The notes under the pieces were generated by a model, which worked only from the letters and a program-made list of their open reading frames with translations, had not been told where the DNA came from and made no database searches. The translations under genes were made by a program, and so were the position numbers. Shown one piece after another: positions 1 to 8,760 of a stretch of 32,388 bases of DNA. The first letter of the stretch is position 1; each line of letters starts with the position of its first letter. The DNA lies in contig JBBDIG010000027.1 of the NCBI GenBank assembly GCA_040880525.1, positions 1-32,388 on the forward strand, written 5' to 3'. The DNA comes from Bacteroidia bacterium. GTDB taxonomy: Bacteria > Bacteroidota > Bacteroidia > CAILMK01 > JBBDIG01.

Positions 1-47
1 AATGGAATTAACAATAAACCTGATTACATTAAATTTTAAAATAAAAA

Positions 48-557
48 ATGCAGTACTGTCTTCAACGATGTATGTTTCTCCTGGTGCTTCCATTGCTTCT
101 GGTAGCCGCAAGACCGGCAAATGCACAAATGCCGGGTGATCCCGATACCACCTTCCGTTATTTCAAAAACGCATCAATTAATGCGCAGCCCCAATATTTC
201 TCCCGCCAGAAGGGCGACTCGCTGGTTTTTGAATATGAAGTAAAAAATGCCGGCAAAGATGAGATTGCCGATGATGAATGGACCATGCGGCTGATGTGGC
301 AAATTCCCGCCAAAGCAAAGAGTTTCTCGCTAAAAGCTGAAGACCTTAGTGATGCAAGAGCCAATTATCTGGTTGGTTGCTTCTGCCTGGGCCGAGGGTA
401 TTATGCCATAAACGAGGGAGAAATAAGCGGGATCCGGAGCAAAAATGGCGTCTGGCAGGTGCATGGCTCCATACAGTTCCAGGGTCGCGATGATAAGTAT
501 CACTCAGTAGATTTTTCGGGCAATTTCCTGCTTGTGGCTTCCGAAGGTGAGGAGTAA
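48..557 (+). CDS. Secreted protein of unknown function
   Basis: This is a 169-residue protein of no family I recognise. The N-terminus is a clear signal peptide: a hydrophobic run at about residues 9-21 followed by an Ala-rich ANA-Q cleavage site near residue 26, so the mature protein is about 143 residues and is exported. The mature part is polar and beta-rich in appearance, with a stretch about an inter-residue KNAG that resembles proteins with an immunoglobulin-like fold, but this is only an impression. It has a single CFC pair near residue 112. No T9SS tail or lipobox is present, so a periplasmic location is likeliest. The ATG at 48 is the first in frame and directly precedes the signal peptide. 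The gene ends at a hairpin terminator shared with the convergent gene at 639. Confidence 0.75.
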   Translation: MQYCLQRCMFLLVLPLLLVAARPANAQMPGDPDTTFRYFKNASINAQPQYFSRQKGDSLVFEYEVKNAGKDEIADDEWTMRLMWQIPAKAKSFSLKAEDLSDARANYLVGCFCLGRGYYAINEGEISGIRSKNGVWQVHGSIQFQGRDDKYHSVDFSGNFLLVASEGEE

Positions 558-581
558 ATGACGCAAGCCCCAATAAATGAT

Positions 582-614
582 AAGAGCCGCTACCTTTTTA
601 CAGGAGCGGCTCTT
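582..614. terminator. Bidirectional intrinsic terminator
   Basis: Perfect 10-bp inverted repeat, AAGAGCCGCT at 582-591 and AGCGGCTCTT at 605-614, with a 13-nt loop. It is followed by CTTTATTT on the plus strand and by a weaker T-rich tract on the minus strand. It lies between the convergent stops at 557 and 639 and so probably serves both genes. Confidence 0.85.
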
Positions 615-638
615 CTTTATTTAATTGTAATTTAATTC

Positions 639-1697
639 TTAATGCAGTGCAACACGCCTGGTGCTTACACCTTCAGCGGATTCAACGCTAAGAAGATACA
701 CACCACGGGGCAAACCGCTTACCTCCAGTGCTTTCTGCTGAAGACCTGTAACAGCCGTAAACGACTCCTGCATTACACTTTTACCAAGAAGATTGTACAG
801 CGTAATCTTCACCGGTTGATTTACCTTCACGGTAAAATTCACCATAATGCGATCCTTAGCCGGATTTGGCATAATGCGAAAATCTTCCGCAGCTTCCGCG
901 CGTTGTGCAATGCCAACCTGGCCTGATCCCTTCGGCACTATACCGGCAGTTGTTGATTTACGCAACACATTGCCATTGCTGCGATTAACTTCGAGAATGC
1001 GCTGGTGCCTGGCCAAATAACCCTTTTCAGTTTCAGAATACCAGTAATAAATTTCCTGCACTCCGTCCGTATAAAATGGAGTAGTGCCGGTAGGATTCGT
1101 GCTGTCCGTATAGTTCCGGATAACTTTGATGCGAAGTACATCATAATAGTTACGATTGCCAGGCAGTCTCAGCGTGCCGTAACCATCGGCTTCCACTGTG
1201 GTTTCGCCTTTCCTTTCAGTGCTCATTCCCTGCGCAGTTGTATATGCTACTATATCTGTTGTGATCATATCCTGATATTCCATTGGGAATTCAGCAAGTT
1301 TCTCAGGCCTGCTATGCTGCATCAAAATGTTGATTCCGCCATCCTCATAGCCTTCGCCTAATGAGGTAAATCCACCACTATTGAGCAAATAATAACGGTA
1401 AACATCATCTTCTTCTATGGCTAAATCAGCAGCGTCAAAGTCATCCTCATAAGGGGTTCCGGTAATCACTGTGGCATCCATAAAGACCTTAGTCCCATTA
1501 AGGGTAATACCGCTCAGATCCCAGGTTTCGTTACTTCCGGCATTGCCTATTGAAAACGAAGTGGTATCCGCCATCTGCAGTGTAAAGGTATCTCCGGCAG
1601 CAGAGTAGTTGCTTTGAGTAATTTCCGGTGATTGCGCCTTAGCCGGCAGGCCTGCGATTAATAATGCACCAAATAAACTAAAGTAGTTTCTTTTCAT
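639..1697 (-). CDS. Secreted protein with T9SS type A sorting domain
   Basis: A 352-residue exported protein. Residues 1-21 form a signal peptide (Lys/Arg start, hydrophobic core, AKA-Q cleavage). The last ~75 residues are a typical type IX secretion sorting domain: a PNPAKD motif, alternating beta strands, an LYNLLGK motif, a GLPRGVYLLSV motif and a basic last strand. This tail sends the protein through the outer membrane by T9SS and is normally removed. The central ~250 residues match no domain I can name; they are acidic and rich in Tyr, with an extracellular look. The ATG at 1697 is supported by the signal peptide and by a promoter at 1730-1758. The gene is monocistronic and ends at the terminator at 582-614. 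Confidence 0.85.
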   Translation of the reverse strand: MKRNYFSLFGALLIAGLPAKAQSPEITQSNYSAAGDTFTLQMADTTSFSIGNAGSNETWDLSGITLNGTKVFMDATVITGTPYEDDFDAADLAIEEDDVYRYYLLNSGGFTSLGEGYEDGGINILMQHSRPEKLAEFPMEYQDMITTDIVAYTTAQGMSTERKGETTVEADGYGTLRLPGNRNYYDVLRIKVIRNYTDSTNPTGTTPFYTDGVQEIYYWYSETEKGYLARHQRILEVNRSNGNVLRKSTTAGIVPKGSGQVGIAQRAEAAEDFRIMPNPAKDRIMVNFTVKVNQPVKITLYNLLGKSVMQESFTAVTGLQQKALEVSGLPRGVYLLSVESAEGVSTRRVALH

Positions 1698-1729
1698 AAT
1701 ATAATTTTTGAACTTTAAAAATGAGGCGG

Positions 1730-1758
1730 CAAAATTAACCTAATTTTTATTAGCCCAA
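1730..1758 (-). promoter_or_regulatory. Bacteroidota-type promoter of the T9SS gene
   Basis: Read on the minus strand, TTGG at 1758-1755 is followed after 17 nt by TAATTTTG at 1737-1730, a perfect match to the phylum's TAnnTTTG -7 element. Transcription would begin near 1724, giving a leader of about 27 nt before the ATG at 1697. Confidence 0.65.
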
Positions 1759-1891
1759 TGTGGAATATTAGTGACAAAAGAAAAGAGTTCCACGCCAGTA
1801 CGACATTCGCTGTTCAATGTGTTCACTGATCACTCGTAAACTCTTTTATCCCGGGCACGTTCAGATAATTCATAAATTTATCACAGCGAAA

Positions 1892-3193
1892 ATGGAAAGT
1901 ACGGAAGAAGCTGTACTGCTGAAACCGAAGGTGGCGCGACAGCAATTGATTCGGTTTTTTGAAGAAGTAAGGCAGCAAACAGAAAGACTTTGCGAACCCC
2001 TTGAAAAAGAAGATTATATTCCACAACCCGTGGTGGATGTAAGTCCTCCCCGCTGGCACCTCGCCCATACTACCTGGTTTTTCGAAACCTTTCTGCTACA
2101 AGAATTCCAGCCGGATTACAAGCCTTTTCATCCAGCATATGCCTTTATCTTCAATTCCTACTACAATTCTTTTGGTGAAAAATGGGAACGGCACAAGCGC
2201 GGCCATCTCTCCAGGCCCACAGTTAAGGAAGTTTACAGCTACAGGGCAAAGATCAATGAGCGCATGATCCACCTGCTGGAGAATGCTGACGAACAGGATT
2301 GGGATGACATCAGGGAAATCACCCTTATCGGAACGCAACATGAGCAGCAACACCAGGAGTTGCTGGTAACCGACCTTAAATACATATTGGCTAAAAACCC
2401 GCTGCATCCTGTATATCAGAACATCTCTCCACCGGCACCCGCTTCGCAAATTATGCCTGAGTATGTTCTATATCCAGAAGGCATCTATGATATCGGATTT
2501 GAAGGAGACGGATTTGCCTGGGACAATGAACGCAAGAAACATAAGGTCTTCAGCCAGGGTTTTAAATTGCGTAATACGCTGGTTACCAATGGTGAATATC
2601 TGGAGTTTATGCACGATGGCGGATACGAAGATTTCCGGCATTGGCTGGGCGAAGGCTGGGACCTCGTAAACCTCCACGGATGGAAAGCCCCGGAATATTG
2701 GGAACAGATTGATGGCGAATGGCACGAAATGACGCTTCAGGGATTGCGAAAAGTAGATCCAAAAGTGCCCGTCACACACATCAGCTTTTATGAGGCAGAA
2801 GCCTTTTCAAGCTGGGCAGGCAAACGATTGCCCACAGAAGCCGAATGGGAAATTGCCGCCCGGAAAATAATGCCGACAGCTTCAGAAGGCCATTTTGCCG
2901 AAAATGGATTTCTGCATCCTGTTTCGCCTGCTGAAGATGAGCAGGCCGCCATTAAACAAATGCTGGGAAATAACTGGGAATGGACGCACAGCGCTTACCT
3001 CCCCTATCCTGGCTATTCACGCGCAGAGGGCGCAATTGGCGAATACAACGGCAAGTTCATGATAAACCAGATGGTGTTGCGCGGAGGCTCCTGCGCCACA
3101 CCCCGCAGTCATATCCGTATCACTTACCGTAACTTCTTTCATCCTGACAAACGCTGGCAGTTTTCCGGAATTCGCCTGGCAGAAGACCTGTAA
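1892..3193 (+). CDS. egtB: Ergothioneine biosynthesis sulfoxide synthase EgtB
   Basis: EgtB is a non-haem iron enzyme that joins N-alpha-trimethylhistidine (hercynine) to a thiol donor with O2 to make the sulfoxide precursor of ergothioneine. The N-terminal DinB-like half carries the three iron ligands: His59 in a WHLAH motif and His150/His154 in HEQQHQE. The C-terminal half is a formylglycine-generating-enzyme/C-lectin fold with GKRLPTEAEWE, a GNNWEWT motif, LRGGSC and the family's ending FSGIRLA. An in-frame ATG at 1817 would add 25 residues not expected in the family, so I start at 1892 (433 residues, usual length). egtD follows after 10 nt, so the two are almost certainly co-transcribed. 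No egtA, egtC or egtE is visible nearby, which suggests free cysteine as donor, but this is inference. Confidence 0.93.
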   Translation: MESTEEAVLLKPKVARQQLIRFFEEVRQQTERLCEPLEKEDYIPQPVVDVSPPRWHLAHTTWFFETFLLQEFQPDYKPFHPAYAFIFNSYYNSFGEKWERHKRGHLSRPTVKEVYSYRAKINERMIHLLENADEQDWDDIREITLIGTQHEQQHQELLVTDLKYILAKNPLHPVYQNISPPAPASQIMPEYVLYPEGIYDIGFEGDGFAWDNERKKHKVFSQGFKLRNTLVTNGEYLEFMHDGGYEDFRHWLGEGWDLVNLHGWKAPEYWEQIDGEWHEMTLQGLRKVDPKVPVTHISFYEAEAFSSWAGKRLPTEAEWEIAARKIMPTASEGHFAENGFLHPVSPAEDEQAAIKQMLGNNWEWTHSAYLPYPGYSRAEGAIGEYNGKFMINQMVLRGGSCATPRSHIRITYRNFFHPDKRWQFSGIRLAEDL

Positions 3194-3203
3194 ATAAATA
3201 TAG

Positions 3204-4220
3204 ATGACCCAAACCACCAAACCCCGATTCGAGATATTGGCGGACACTGATCCCACCCAGGAAAATACACGCTTCGAGGGTTTCCTCACCGATGTATTGT
3301 TGGGCCTGACCAGCGACACTAAGCGGCTTCACTCAAAGTATATCTACGATAATGAAGGGAGCAGGCTCTTCAGCCAAATCATGGAACTGGAGGAATATTA
3401 CCCCACCCGCTGCGAAAAAGAGATCCTCGAAAACCATAAAGAATACTTTGCCGCCCTTGCTGCAGGCGAGCCTTTTAATCTGGTGGAACTCGGAGCGGGT
3501 GACGGCCGCAAAACCAAAATTTTGCTGAAGCATTTTCTGGAAAAGGATCTTGACTTCCAGTATATTCCCATTGATATCTCCGAAGAGGCAATTAAAGGTT
3601 TGCTGGCTCAATTTGCAGAAGCGTATCCGGGTTTGGAAATGAAAGGACTGGTGGCAGAATATTTCCGCGGGTTGCGGTGGCTAAAGAATAGTTCTGAAAG
3701 GCGCAATTTCGTATTGTTCATGGGCTCCAACATCGGCAACTTCAACCTGCCCCAGGCCGGAGATTTCCTCAGGAGCCTGTGGAACAGCCTTCATGATGGC
3801 GATCTGGTGGCCATTGGTTTCGACCTGCAAAAAGACCTTGATACTCTGCGCAGCGCCTATAATGACTCCAAAGGGGTGACGGCTCAGTTCAATCTGAACC
3901 TGCTAAAACGCATAAACCGCGAACTCGGTGGCGAATTCGATCTGGACAATTTCCGCTTTTACTCCACCTACAACCCGAATTCAGGCGCCATAGAGAGTTT
4001 TTTGATAAGCCTAAAAGAGCAGGAGGTGCATATTGCGGAGCTCGACAGAAGCTTTACCTTCCATAAATGGGAGCCGATACATACTGAATATTCCTTCAAG
4101 TATAACCTTCGTGGTGTTGAGCAACTTGCAGCCTCCGCAGGATTTAAGATTGAAAAACACCTGACGGATTCCCAGGGCTATTTCCTGAATTCGCTGTGGC
4201 GGGTGCGGAAGGACGTTTGA
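3204..4220 (+). CDS. egtD: L-histidine N(alpha)-methyltransferase EgtD
   Basis: EgtD uses three S-adenosylmethionines to trimethylate the alpha-amino group of histidine, giving hercynine, the substrate of the EgtB encoded 10 nt upstream. The 338-residue protein has the expected length. Visible marks are the SAM-binding loop VELGAGDGRKT starting at residue 94, the MGSNIGNF motif in the middle of the fold, and TEYS at 294-297, whose Glu295 and Ser297 match the residues that bind the histidine carboxylate/amino group in mycobacterial EgtD. An early YYPTRCEKEIL segment is also characteristic. The gene ends 6 nt before the stop of the convergent HMG-CoA lyase gene with no room for a separate terminator. 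Confidence 0.94.
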   Translation: MTQTTKPRFEILADTDPTQENTRFEGFLTDVLLGLTSDTKRLHSKYIYDNEGSRLFSQIMELEEYYPTRCEKEILENHKEYFAALAAGEPFNLVELGAGDGRKTKILLKHFLEKDLDFQYIPIDISEEAIKGLLAQFAEAYPGLEMKGLVAEYFRGLRWLKNSSERRNFVLFMGSNIGNFNLPQAGDFLRSLWNSLHDGDLVAIGFDLQKDLDTLRSAYNDSKGVTAQFNLNLLKRINRELGGEFDLDNFRFYSTYNPNSGAIESFLISLKEQEVHIAELDRSFTFHKWEPIHTEYSFKYNLRGVEQLAASAGFKIEKHLTDSQGYFLNSLWRVRKDV

Positions 4221-4226
4221 TCCAAT

Positions 4227-5084
4227 TTATTTTGTCCCCTGAGGAAATATGCTATTTGCCATGATCAGAGCTTCCTGTAGTGCATCCTGGTCTATACCCG
4301 TTTTTACTCCCTCTTCCTCTAAAAACTGGACGATGTTTTCCGTGGCAATATTTCCGGTCAGTTCGTCTTTGGCCATGGGGCAGCCGCCAAATCCTTTAAG
4401 TGCCCCATCAAATCGTTTGCATCCACCTTTGTAGGCGGCTTCTATCTTTTCATACCATTTGTCAGGGTGTGAATGAAAATGCGCCCCGATCTCCACATCA
4501 GGATAAAGATGATTGAGCGTAGAAAACAGGTACGAAATATCCTCCGGTTTCGCTGCGCCTATGGTATCAGAAAGGGATATGATCTTCAAATCAAAGCTCC
4601 GGAGCCGGTCTACCCACTCAGCCACACCCTCCACGCTCCACTCTTCATTATAGGGATTTCCAAAGCCCATTGAAATGTAGGTTACGAGGCTCCTTTCTTT
4701 TTTCAAACACAGATCCTTGATCGTGTCCAGGTCATTGAGCGCATCATCTATGGTTTTATTGGTATTGCGAAGCTGAAACATTTCAGAGATGGAAAACGGG
4801 TAGCCGATGGCATTGATCTCCTCATGGGAGAGTGCATCCTCAGCGCCTCTCACGTTGGCTACTATGGCCAGCAATTTTGTTTGGGTTGATGATAAATCCA
4901 GCTTTTCCAGCACTGCTGCCGTATCCTTGAGTTGTGGAATTGCCTTGACTGAAACAAAACTGCCGAAATCTATCGTGTCAAAGCCTACCTTTAGAAGCTG
5001 GTTAATGTAAGCCGCTTTCTTTGCTGTGGGAATAAATTCTTTAATACCTTGCATGGCATCACGGGGGCATTCAATAATCTTCAT
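4227..5084 (-). CDS. Hydroxymethylglutaryl-CoA lyase
   Basis: A TIM-barrel enzyme of the HMGL-like family that cleaves 3-hydroxy-3-methylglutaryl-CoA to acetyl-CoA and acetoacetate, the last step of leucine catabolism. Residues matching the catalytic set of the human enzyme can be seen: Arg8-Asp9 in ECPRD, His202 and His204 in AHFHSH (metal site), and Cys235 in the GFGGCPMA signature loop, followed by TGNIATE. The length of 285 residues fits. Other family members (homocitrate or isopropylmalate synthases) are longer and lack the GCP loop, so HMG-CoA lyase is the best call. No other leucine-degradation gene is in the window. It is a single gene, convergent with egtD and divergent from the DUF349 gene. 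Confidence 0.9.
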   Translation of the reverse strand: MKIIECPRDAMQGIKEFIPTAKKAAYINQLLKVGFDTIDFGSFVSVKAIPQLKDTAAVLEKLDLSSTQTKLLAIVANVRGAEDALSHEEINAIGYPFSISEMFQLRNTNKTIDDALNDLDTIKDLCLKKERSLVTYISMGFGNPYNEEWSVEGVAEWVDRLRSFDLKIISLSDTIGAAKPEDISYLFSTLNHLYPDVEIGAHFHSHPDKWYEKIEAAYKGGCKRFDGALKGFGGCPMAKDELTGNIATENIVQFLEEEGVKTGIDQDALQEALIMANSIFPQGTK

Positions 5085-5120
5085 TTAGCTGAAATATTAG
5101 GTTTATCAATAGTTTCGCAA

Positions 5121-5152
5121 TTTCCTAATAAAATTCTATTCCGTTAATTTTG
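5121..5152 (+). promoter_or_regulatory. Probable promoter of the DUF349 operon
   Basis: TAATTTTG at 5145-5152 is a perfect TAnnTTTG -7 element. TTTC at 5121-5124 lies at about the right distance for a -33 element but has one mismatch. The predicted start near 5160 leaves a leader of about 36 nt before the ATG at 5196. Confidence 0.55.
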
Positions 5153-5195
5153 CTTCCTTGCACTAGAGAGTGGCTTTTGTATTGGATAAATTAAT

Positions 5196-7253
5196 ATGAT
5201 AATGTCAGAACAAGACTTGCCGAAAAAAGAAGAAACAAACACCGGGATGGAGCAGGCGTCCAATCCGGAAAATGGATCTTCTGAAATGACTGGCGGACAG
5301 GAAGAGGAAAGCAGGAAGATCAGTGATTCTCCTGAACCTGAAAGCACCGAAAATATTGCTTCCGGGGAAAGCCCTGCGAAATCCGAACCCGAAGCGGCCT
5401 CTTTGGATAATTCAAAAACTGAAGACGAGCATTCGGATGAATCCAAAGATGATGAGGCTACCCATCATGATGAACAGGAAGACACCGAAGATCAGCACGA
5501 TAGCGAGGAGGATGACCAGGAGGAAGCTGATCTGGAAACAATGACTCCGGAAGAGTTGGTGGAATTTGTGGAAAAGGCATCTACAGGAGAAGACATTATC
5601 CGGCTGGCCGTGAGGGTAAGGCAAGCCCGCTCCCTTTTCGAGGAAATTGTGAACGAAGAACAAGCCGCGCAGTTGGCCAGTTTCCTTGAAGATGAAGAAA
5701 ACCAGGCGGAGGATTTTGTTGCTACACCCAACCCGCTCAGGGAACGCATGAGCGTTGCCAGCCGCAACTACCGGAAACTCCGGAAGGAAAAAATAAATGA
5801 GCTGAACCGCCAAAAGGAGGAAAACCTGGAGCAAAAACAGGCCATCCTTGAAAAGCTTAAAGAGATCACTGAAAACCTCAGCAACGCCAATCATTATCAC
5901 GACTTCCGCTCGCTGCAGGATCAATGGCGCAGTATAGGTCCCGTTCCCCGCACTGAATATGAAAACCTGAAGAAGCTGTATAATTTTCATGTTCATAAAT
6001 TTTTCGATAACCTGTCGCTCTATTCTGAACTGAAGGAGCTGGACCGGAGAAAGAATATGGAGAGCAAGCAGGAGATCATCAGTAAGGTGGTTGCGCTCCG
6101 GGAATTGGATGACGCGCTGGAGGCAATGCATCAATTGCGAACGCTGCAAAAGGAATGGAAGCGTACAGGCCCGGTACCTGAAGATGACTTCAAATCCTTA
6201 AATGAAGCATACAAAGAAGCTGTAGATACCATATACCAGCGAAAAGAAAAGCATGACGAACAGTGGCAGGAACAGCGCGAACAAAACCTGGCTGCCAAAC
6301 GCGAAGTGCTGGGAAAACTTCAGGAACTGGCCGCATTCCAGACCGAATCAACGGATCAGTGGCTGGAAAAGAATAAGGAGCTTTCATCCTGGATAGAGGA
6401 ATGGAAAAAGATAGGTTCGGTACCTAAGGAAATCCGCAAAGAGTTGTCAGCAGAATTCCGCGAAGCCGTGAAACAATTCAATGCTAACAAAAACAACTTC
6501 TTTAAAGAGCGGAAAAAACATCTTGCTGAGTACCTGAGAGAAAAAGAAGTGCTATGCGAAAAAGTGGAAGCCATCCTGCAGGAAGAAGGTGACATCAGCC
6601 AGCATAAGCGCGAAGTCATCAAGCTTCAGGACGACTGGAAGAAAACCAAACCGGTGCAGCGGAAATATTCACAGAAAATATGGAACCGGTTCAGGAAGGC
6701 GTGCGACCAATATTTTCAGCGGCTCACGGAGGCCAATCAACAGCAACATGCCGAGCAGCAAGAAAACCTGAAAGCAAAAGAAGCCATCTGCGAAAAGCTG
6801 GAAGAACTCGCAGCCAACCCGCCTGAAGATGTGAAGGAAGCAGTTAAAAATTATCAGGAAGATTTTAACCAGATAGGTTTTGTTCCATTCAAGGTTAAAT
6901 CCGCAATCCAGGAACGGTTTCAAAAAGCCGTGCGCAGCCTGATGCTAAAAGGTAAATTTGATAAAGACCTGGACCCGAAGCTCATGAGCTATGCCCTGCA
7001 CCTTGATAACCTGGTACAGGATAGGGAAGCAGCCGGCAAGCTTGACAATGAAATATGGAAACTGAACCGCGACATCAAGCGCATTGAGAATGACATGGTA
7101 ACGCTGGATAACAACCTGGCTTTTTTCAGCAATTCAAAAAATGCTGACAAACTGAAGAAAGATTTTGAGAAGAAAATCCAGGATTACGAAGAAGAAATTA
7201 AAACGCTGAAACAAAAAATAAGCATGGTGCGCAAACGCTCATCCCTCGTTTAA
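5196..7253 (+). CDS. DUF349 repeat protein with acidic N-terminus
   Basis: A 685-residue cytoplasmic protein without signal peptide or membrane segment. Residues 1 to about 125 are a low-complexity acidic tail dominated by Glu, Asp and Ser. The rest is long charged helix with five DUF349 units, each marked by a Trp/Phe-x2-(I/T)GxVP-like turn: WRSIGPVP near residue 243, WKRTGPVP near 321, WKKIGSVP near 402, WKKTKPVQ near 480 and FNQIGFVP near 557, a spacing of about 78 residues. The C-terminus (about 615-680) is a predicted coiled coil. The function of DUF349 proteins in Bacteroidota is not established. A second ATG at 5202 is equally possible as start. It heads a likely operon with the two genes downstream (gaps of 37 and 8 nt). 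Confidence 0.88.
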   Translation: MIMSEQDLPKKEETNTGMEQASNPENGSSEMTGGQEEESRKISDSPEPESTENIASGESPAKSEPEAASLDNSKTEDEHSDESKDDEATHHDEQEDTEDQHDSEEDDQEEADLETMTPEELVEFVEKASTGEDIIRLAVRVRQARSLFEEIVNEEQAAQLASFLEDEENQAEDFVATPNPLRERMSVASRNYRKLRKEKINELNRQKEENLEQKQAILEKLKEITENLSNANHYHDFRSLQDQWRSIGPVPRTEYENLKKLYNFHVHKFFDNLSLYSELKELDRRKNMESKQEIISKVVALRELDDALEAMHQLRTLQKEWKRTGPVPEDDFKSLNEAYKEAVDTIYQRKEKHDEQWQEQREQNLAAKREVLGKLQELAAFQTESTDQWLEKNKELSSWIEEWKKIGSVPKEIRKELSAEFREAVKQFNANKNNFFKERKKHLAEYLREKEVLCEKVEAILQEEGDISQHKREVIKLQDDWKKTKPVQRKYSQKIWNRFRKACDQYFQRLTEANQQQHAEQQENLKAKEAICEKLEELAANPPEDVKEAVKNYQEDFNQIGFVPFKVKSAIQERFQKAVRSLMLKGKFDKDLDPKLMSYALHLDNLVQDREAAGKLDNEIWKLNRDIKRIENDMVTLDNNLAFFSNSKNADKLKKDFEKKIQDYEEEIKTLKQKISMVRKRSSLV

Positions 7254-7290
7254 CGGTTTTATTATTCTATTTAATAAAAAGTCAAAACCC

Positions 7291-8109
7291 TTGAGCGCAG
7301 CCAGTTTGTGGCACAGGTTCAATAGCTGTTTTCGCTATCTGTTTTCCGCCAGTTCCCGCCACGGCATTCATTCCCCGTTTATGTATGAGTTTTATTGCAA
7401 GGTGTTGCTGGACATGAACTATTATCCGGTTTATAATTCGATCGCCCGCTTCCGGCATTCGCTTGAGCATGATGAAAGCTGGCTGTCAAAAAAAGAATTG
7501 GGGGCGGGCTCAAATGCGGGATTAACCACCAGGCGCTTACTGCGGAAAGAAGCAAAACATTCAGGAATCCCTGCAGATTACGGCCGGTTATTGTATCGCA
7601 TCGTCCGGCATTTCCAACCCCGATATGCGCTGGAATTAGGAACATCCCTGGGACTAAGTGCATTCTACCAGGCAGCAGCAATGGCGCAAAACAGCGGGAG
7701 CGAATTTGTGAGCATTGAAGGTTGCAGCGACACGCACCAGGCAGCCACACGAAATCTGAACGCCATTGCTCCGGAGCTGGGCATTGACCATTTCGTTCAG
7801 TTCCGCCTGGGTGATTTTAATGATGAACTGCCAAAAGTGCTGAAGGAATGGCCGCGGCTTGATTATGTATTTATTGATGGCGATCACCGGGAAGAGCGGT
7901 TGCTCCATTACTTTCGGCTTTGCCTGCAAAAAGTGAATGAAAACTCTGTGATAGCGGTAGATGATATCTACTGGTCTCCGGGGATGACCCGCGCCTGGCA
8001 AGCTATTAAGCAGATGCCGGAAGTAAGGCAAACGGCAGATTTATATCGCTTTGGATTGGTATTTTTCAGGAAAAGTGCAGCACCTCAACATTTTATATTG
8101 AAGTTTTAA
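7291..8109 (+). CDS. Class I SAM-dependent methyltransferase
   Basis: A 272-residue methyltransferase of the O-methyltransferase-like (Methyltransf_24) type. The SAM-binding motif I is ALELGTSLGLS at about residues 109-119; an acidic residue ends the next strand (VSIEG), and VFIDGDHREER near 193 followed by VDDIYWSPGM near 225 are the expected later motifs. The N-terminal SRHGIHSPFMYEFY segment recurs in a family common in Bacteroidota. The substrate is unknown. The start is a TTG at 7291: no in-frame ATG exists before residue 31, and starting there would remove the conserved HSPF segment. It lies 37 nt after the DUF349 gene and 8 nt before the membrane protein gene. Confidence 0.82.
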   Translation: MSAASLWHRFNSCFRYLFSASSRHGIHSPFMYEFYCKVLLDMNYYPVYNSIARFRHSLEHDESWLSKKELGAGSNAGLTTRRLLRKEAKHSGIPADYGRLLYRIVRHFQPRYALELGTSLGLSAFYQAAAMAQNSGSEFVSIEGCSDTHQAATRNLNAIAPELGIDHFVQFRLGDFNDELPKVLKEWPRLDYVFIDGDHREERLLHYFRLCLQKVNENSVIAVDDIYWSPGMTRAWQAIKQMPEVRQTADLYRFGLVFFRKSAAPQHFILKF

Positions 8110-8117
8110 AATCAGCA

Positions 8118-8756
8118 ATGGAGGGAATTTATGAAGTAATAGTGGGGAGCCTGGTGTTGAGCCTTGTTCATGCTGCCATTCCCAGCCACTGGTTGCCGGT
8201 GGTGGCAATAAGCAAAACGGAAAACTGGTCCCTTCGTGAAACGCTGGTGGTAACGCTGATTGCCGGCTCTGCCCATACCATCAGCACGATTTTGCTGGGC
8301 CTGCTTATCGGCTATATGAGCCTTCAGTTGTCATCCATTGAGATCGTGCAACGCTATATTACGCCCGGCATCCTCATGGCATTAGGTGTTTATTATCTGG
8401 TGCGTACCTGGCAGAGCCAGACGCATCATCATCATATTCCTGAGCACCTGCATTCTTCACGCTCAAAAGCGGCTATTATAATTTCCCTCGCTGTTGGGAT
8501 GTTCTTTTCTCCATGCCTGGAACTTACCTTCATTTATTTGCGGGCAGGCTCTTTTGGATGGGCCGGTTTGGGCGCAGTAACAATGATTTACCTGATTGTG
8601 CCTGTGCTGGCTATGGTGATTCTGGTAACGCTCAGCGTAAAAGGCATTCAAATGCTAAACCTGCACATTCCTGAAAAATATGAAAAGCTGGTAACAGGGA
8701 TTGTTCTGGTTTTGCTGGGCCTGGTAGCCATGCTCGCTGAAAACGTGCAGCATTAG
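8118..8756 (+). CDS. Membrane protein, NicO/RcnA-like putative metal exporter
   Basis: A 212-residue integral membrane protein with about six hydrophobic segments. The first segment contains HAAIPSHW, which recalls the HAxxPDH motif of NicO/RcnA nickel-cobalt transporters, and segment two has GSAHTIST, also with a buried His as in that superfamily. A loop after the third segment is very His-rich (HHHHIPEHLH, about residues 98-107) and is a probable metal-binding site. The SPCLEL motif in the fourth segment resembles the CcdA/LysE-like fold. These marks suggest transition-metal export, but the ion is not readable and the family link is tentative. It is the last gene of the putative 5196-8756 operon, and its stop lies 4 nt from the convergent stop at 8761. 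Confidence 0.65.
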   Translation: MEGIYEVIVGSLVLSLVHAAIPSHWLPVVAISKTENWSLRETLVVTLIAGSAHTISTILLGLLIGYMSLQLSSIEIVQRYITPGILMALGVYYLVRTWQSQTHHHHIPEHLHSSRSKAAIIISLAVGMFFSPCLELTFIYLRAGSFGWAGLGAVTMIYLIVPVLAMVILVTLSVKGIQMLNLHIPEKYEKLVTGIVLVLLGLVAMLAENVQH

Positions 8757-8760
8757 CAGA

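Noticed and set aside
1817-1891. In-frame 25-codon extension of EgtB from ATG 1817
   Set aside because: The added residues do not fit the EgtB family's N-terminus, and the ATG at 1892 gives the usual length.
5412-6149. Long antisense frame (245 codons) inside the DUF349 gene
   Set aside because: It mirrors the Glu/Lys-rich coding strand, giving a Leu/Phe-rich translation without any domain; a shadow of the real gene.
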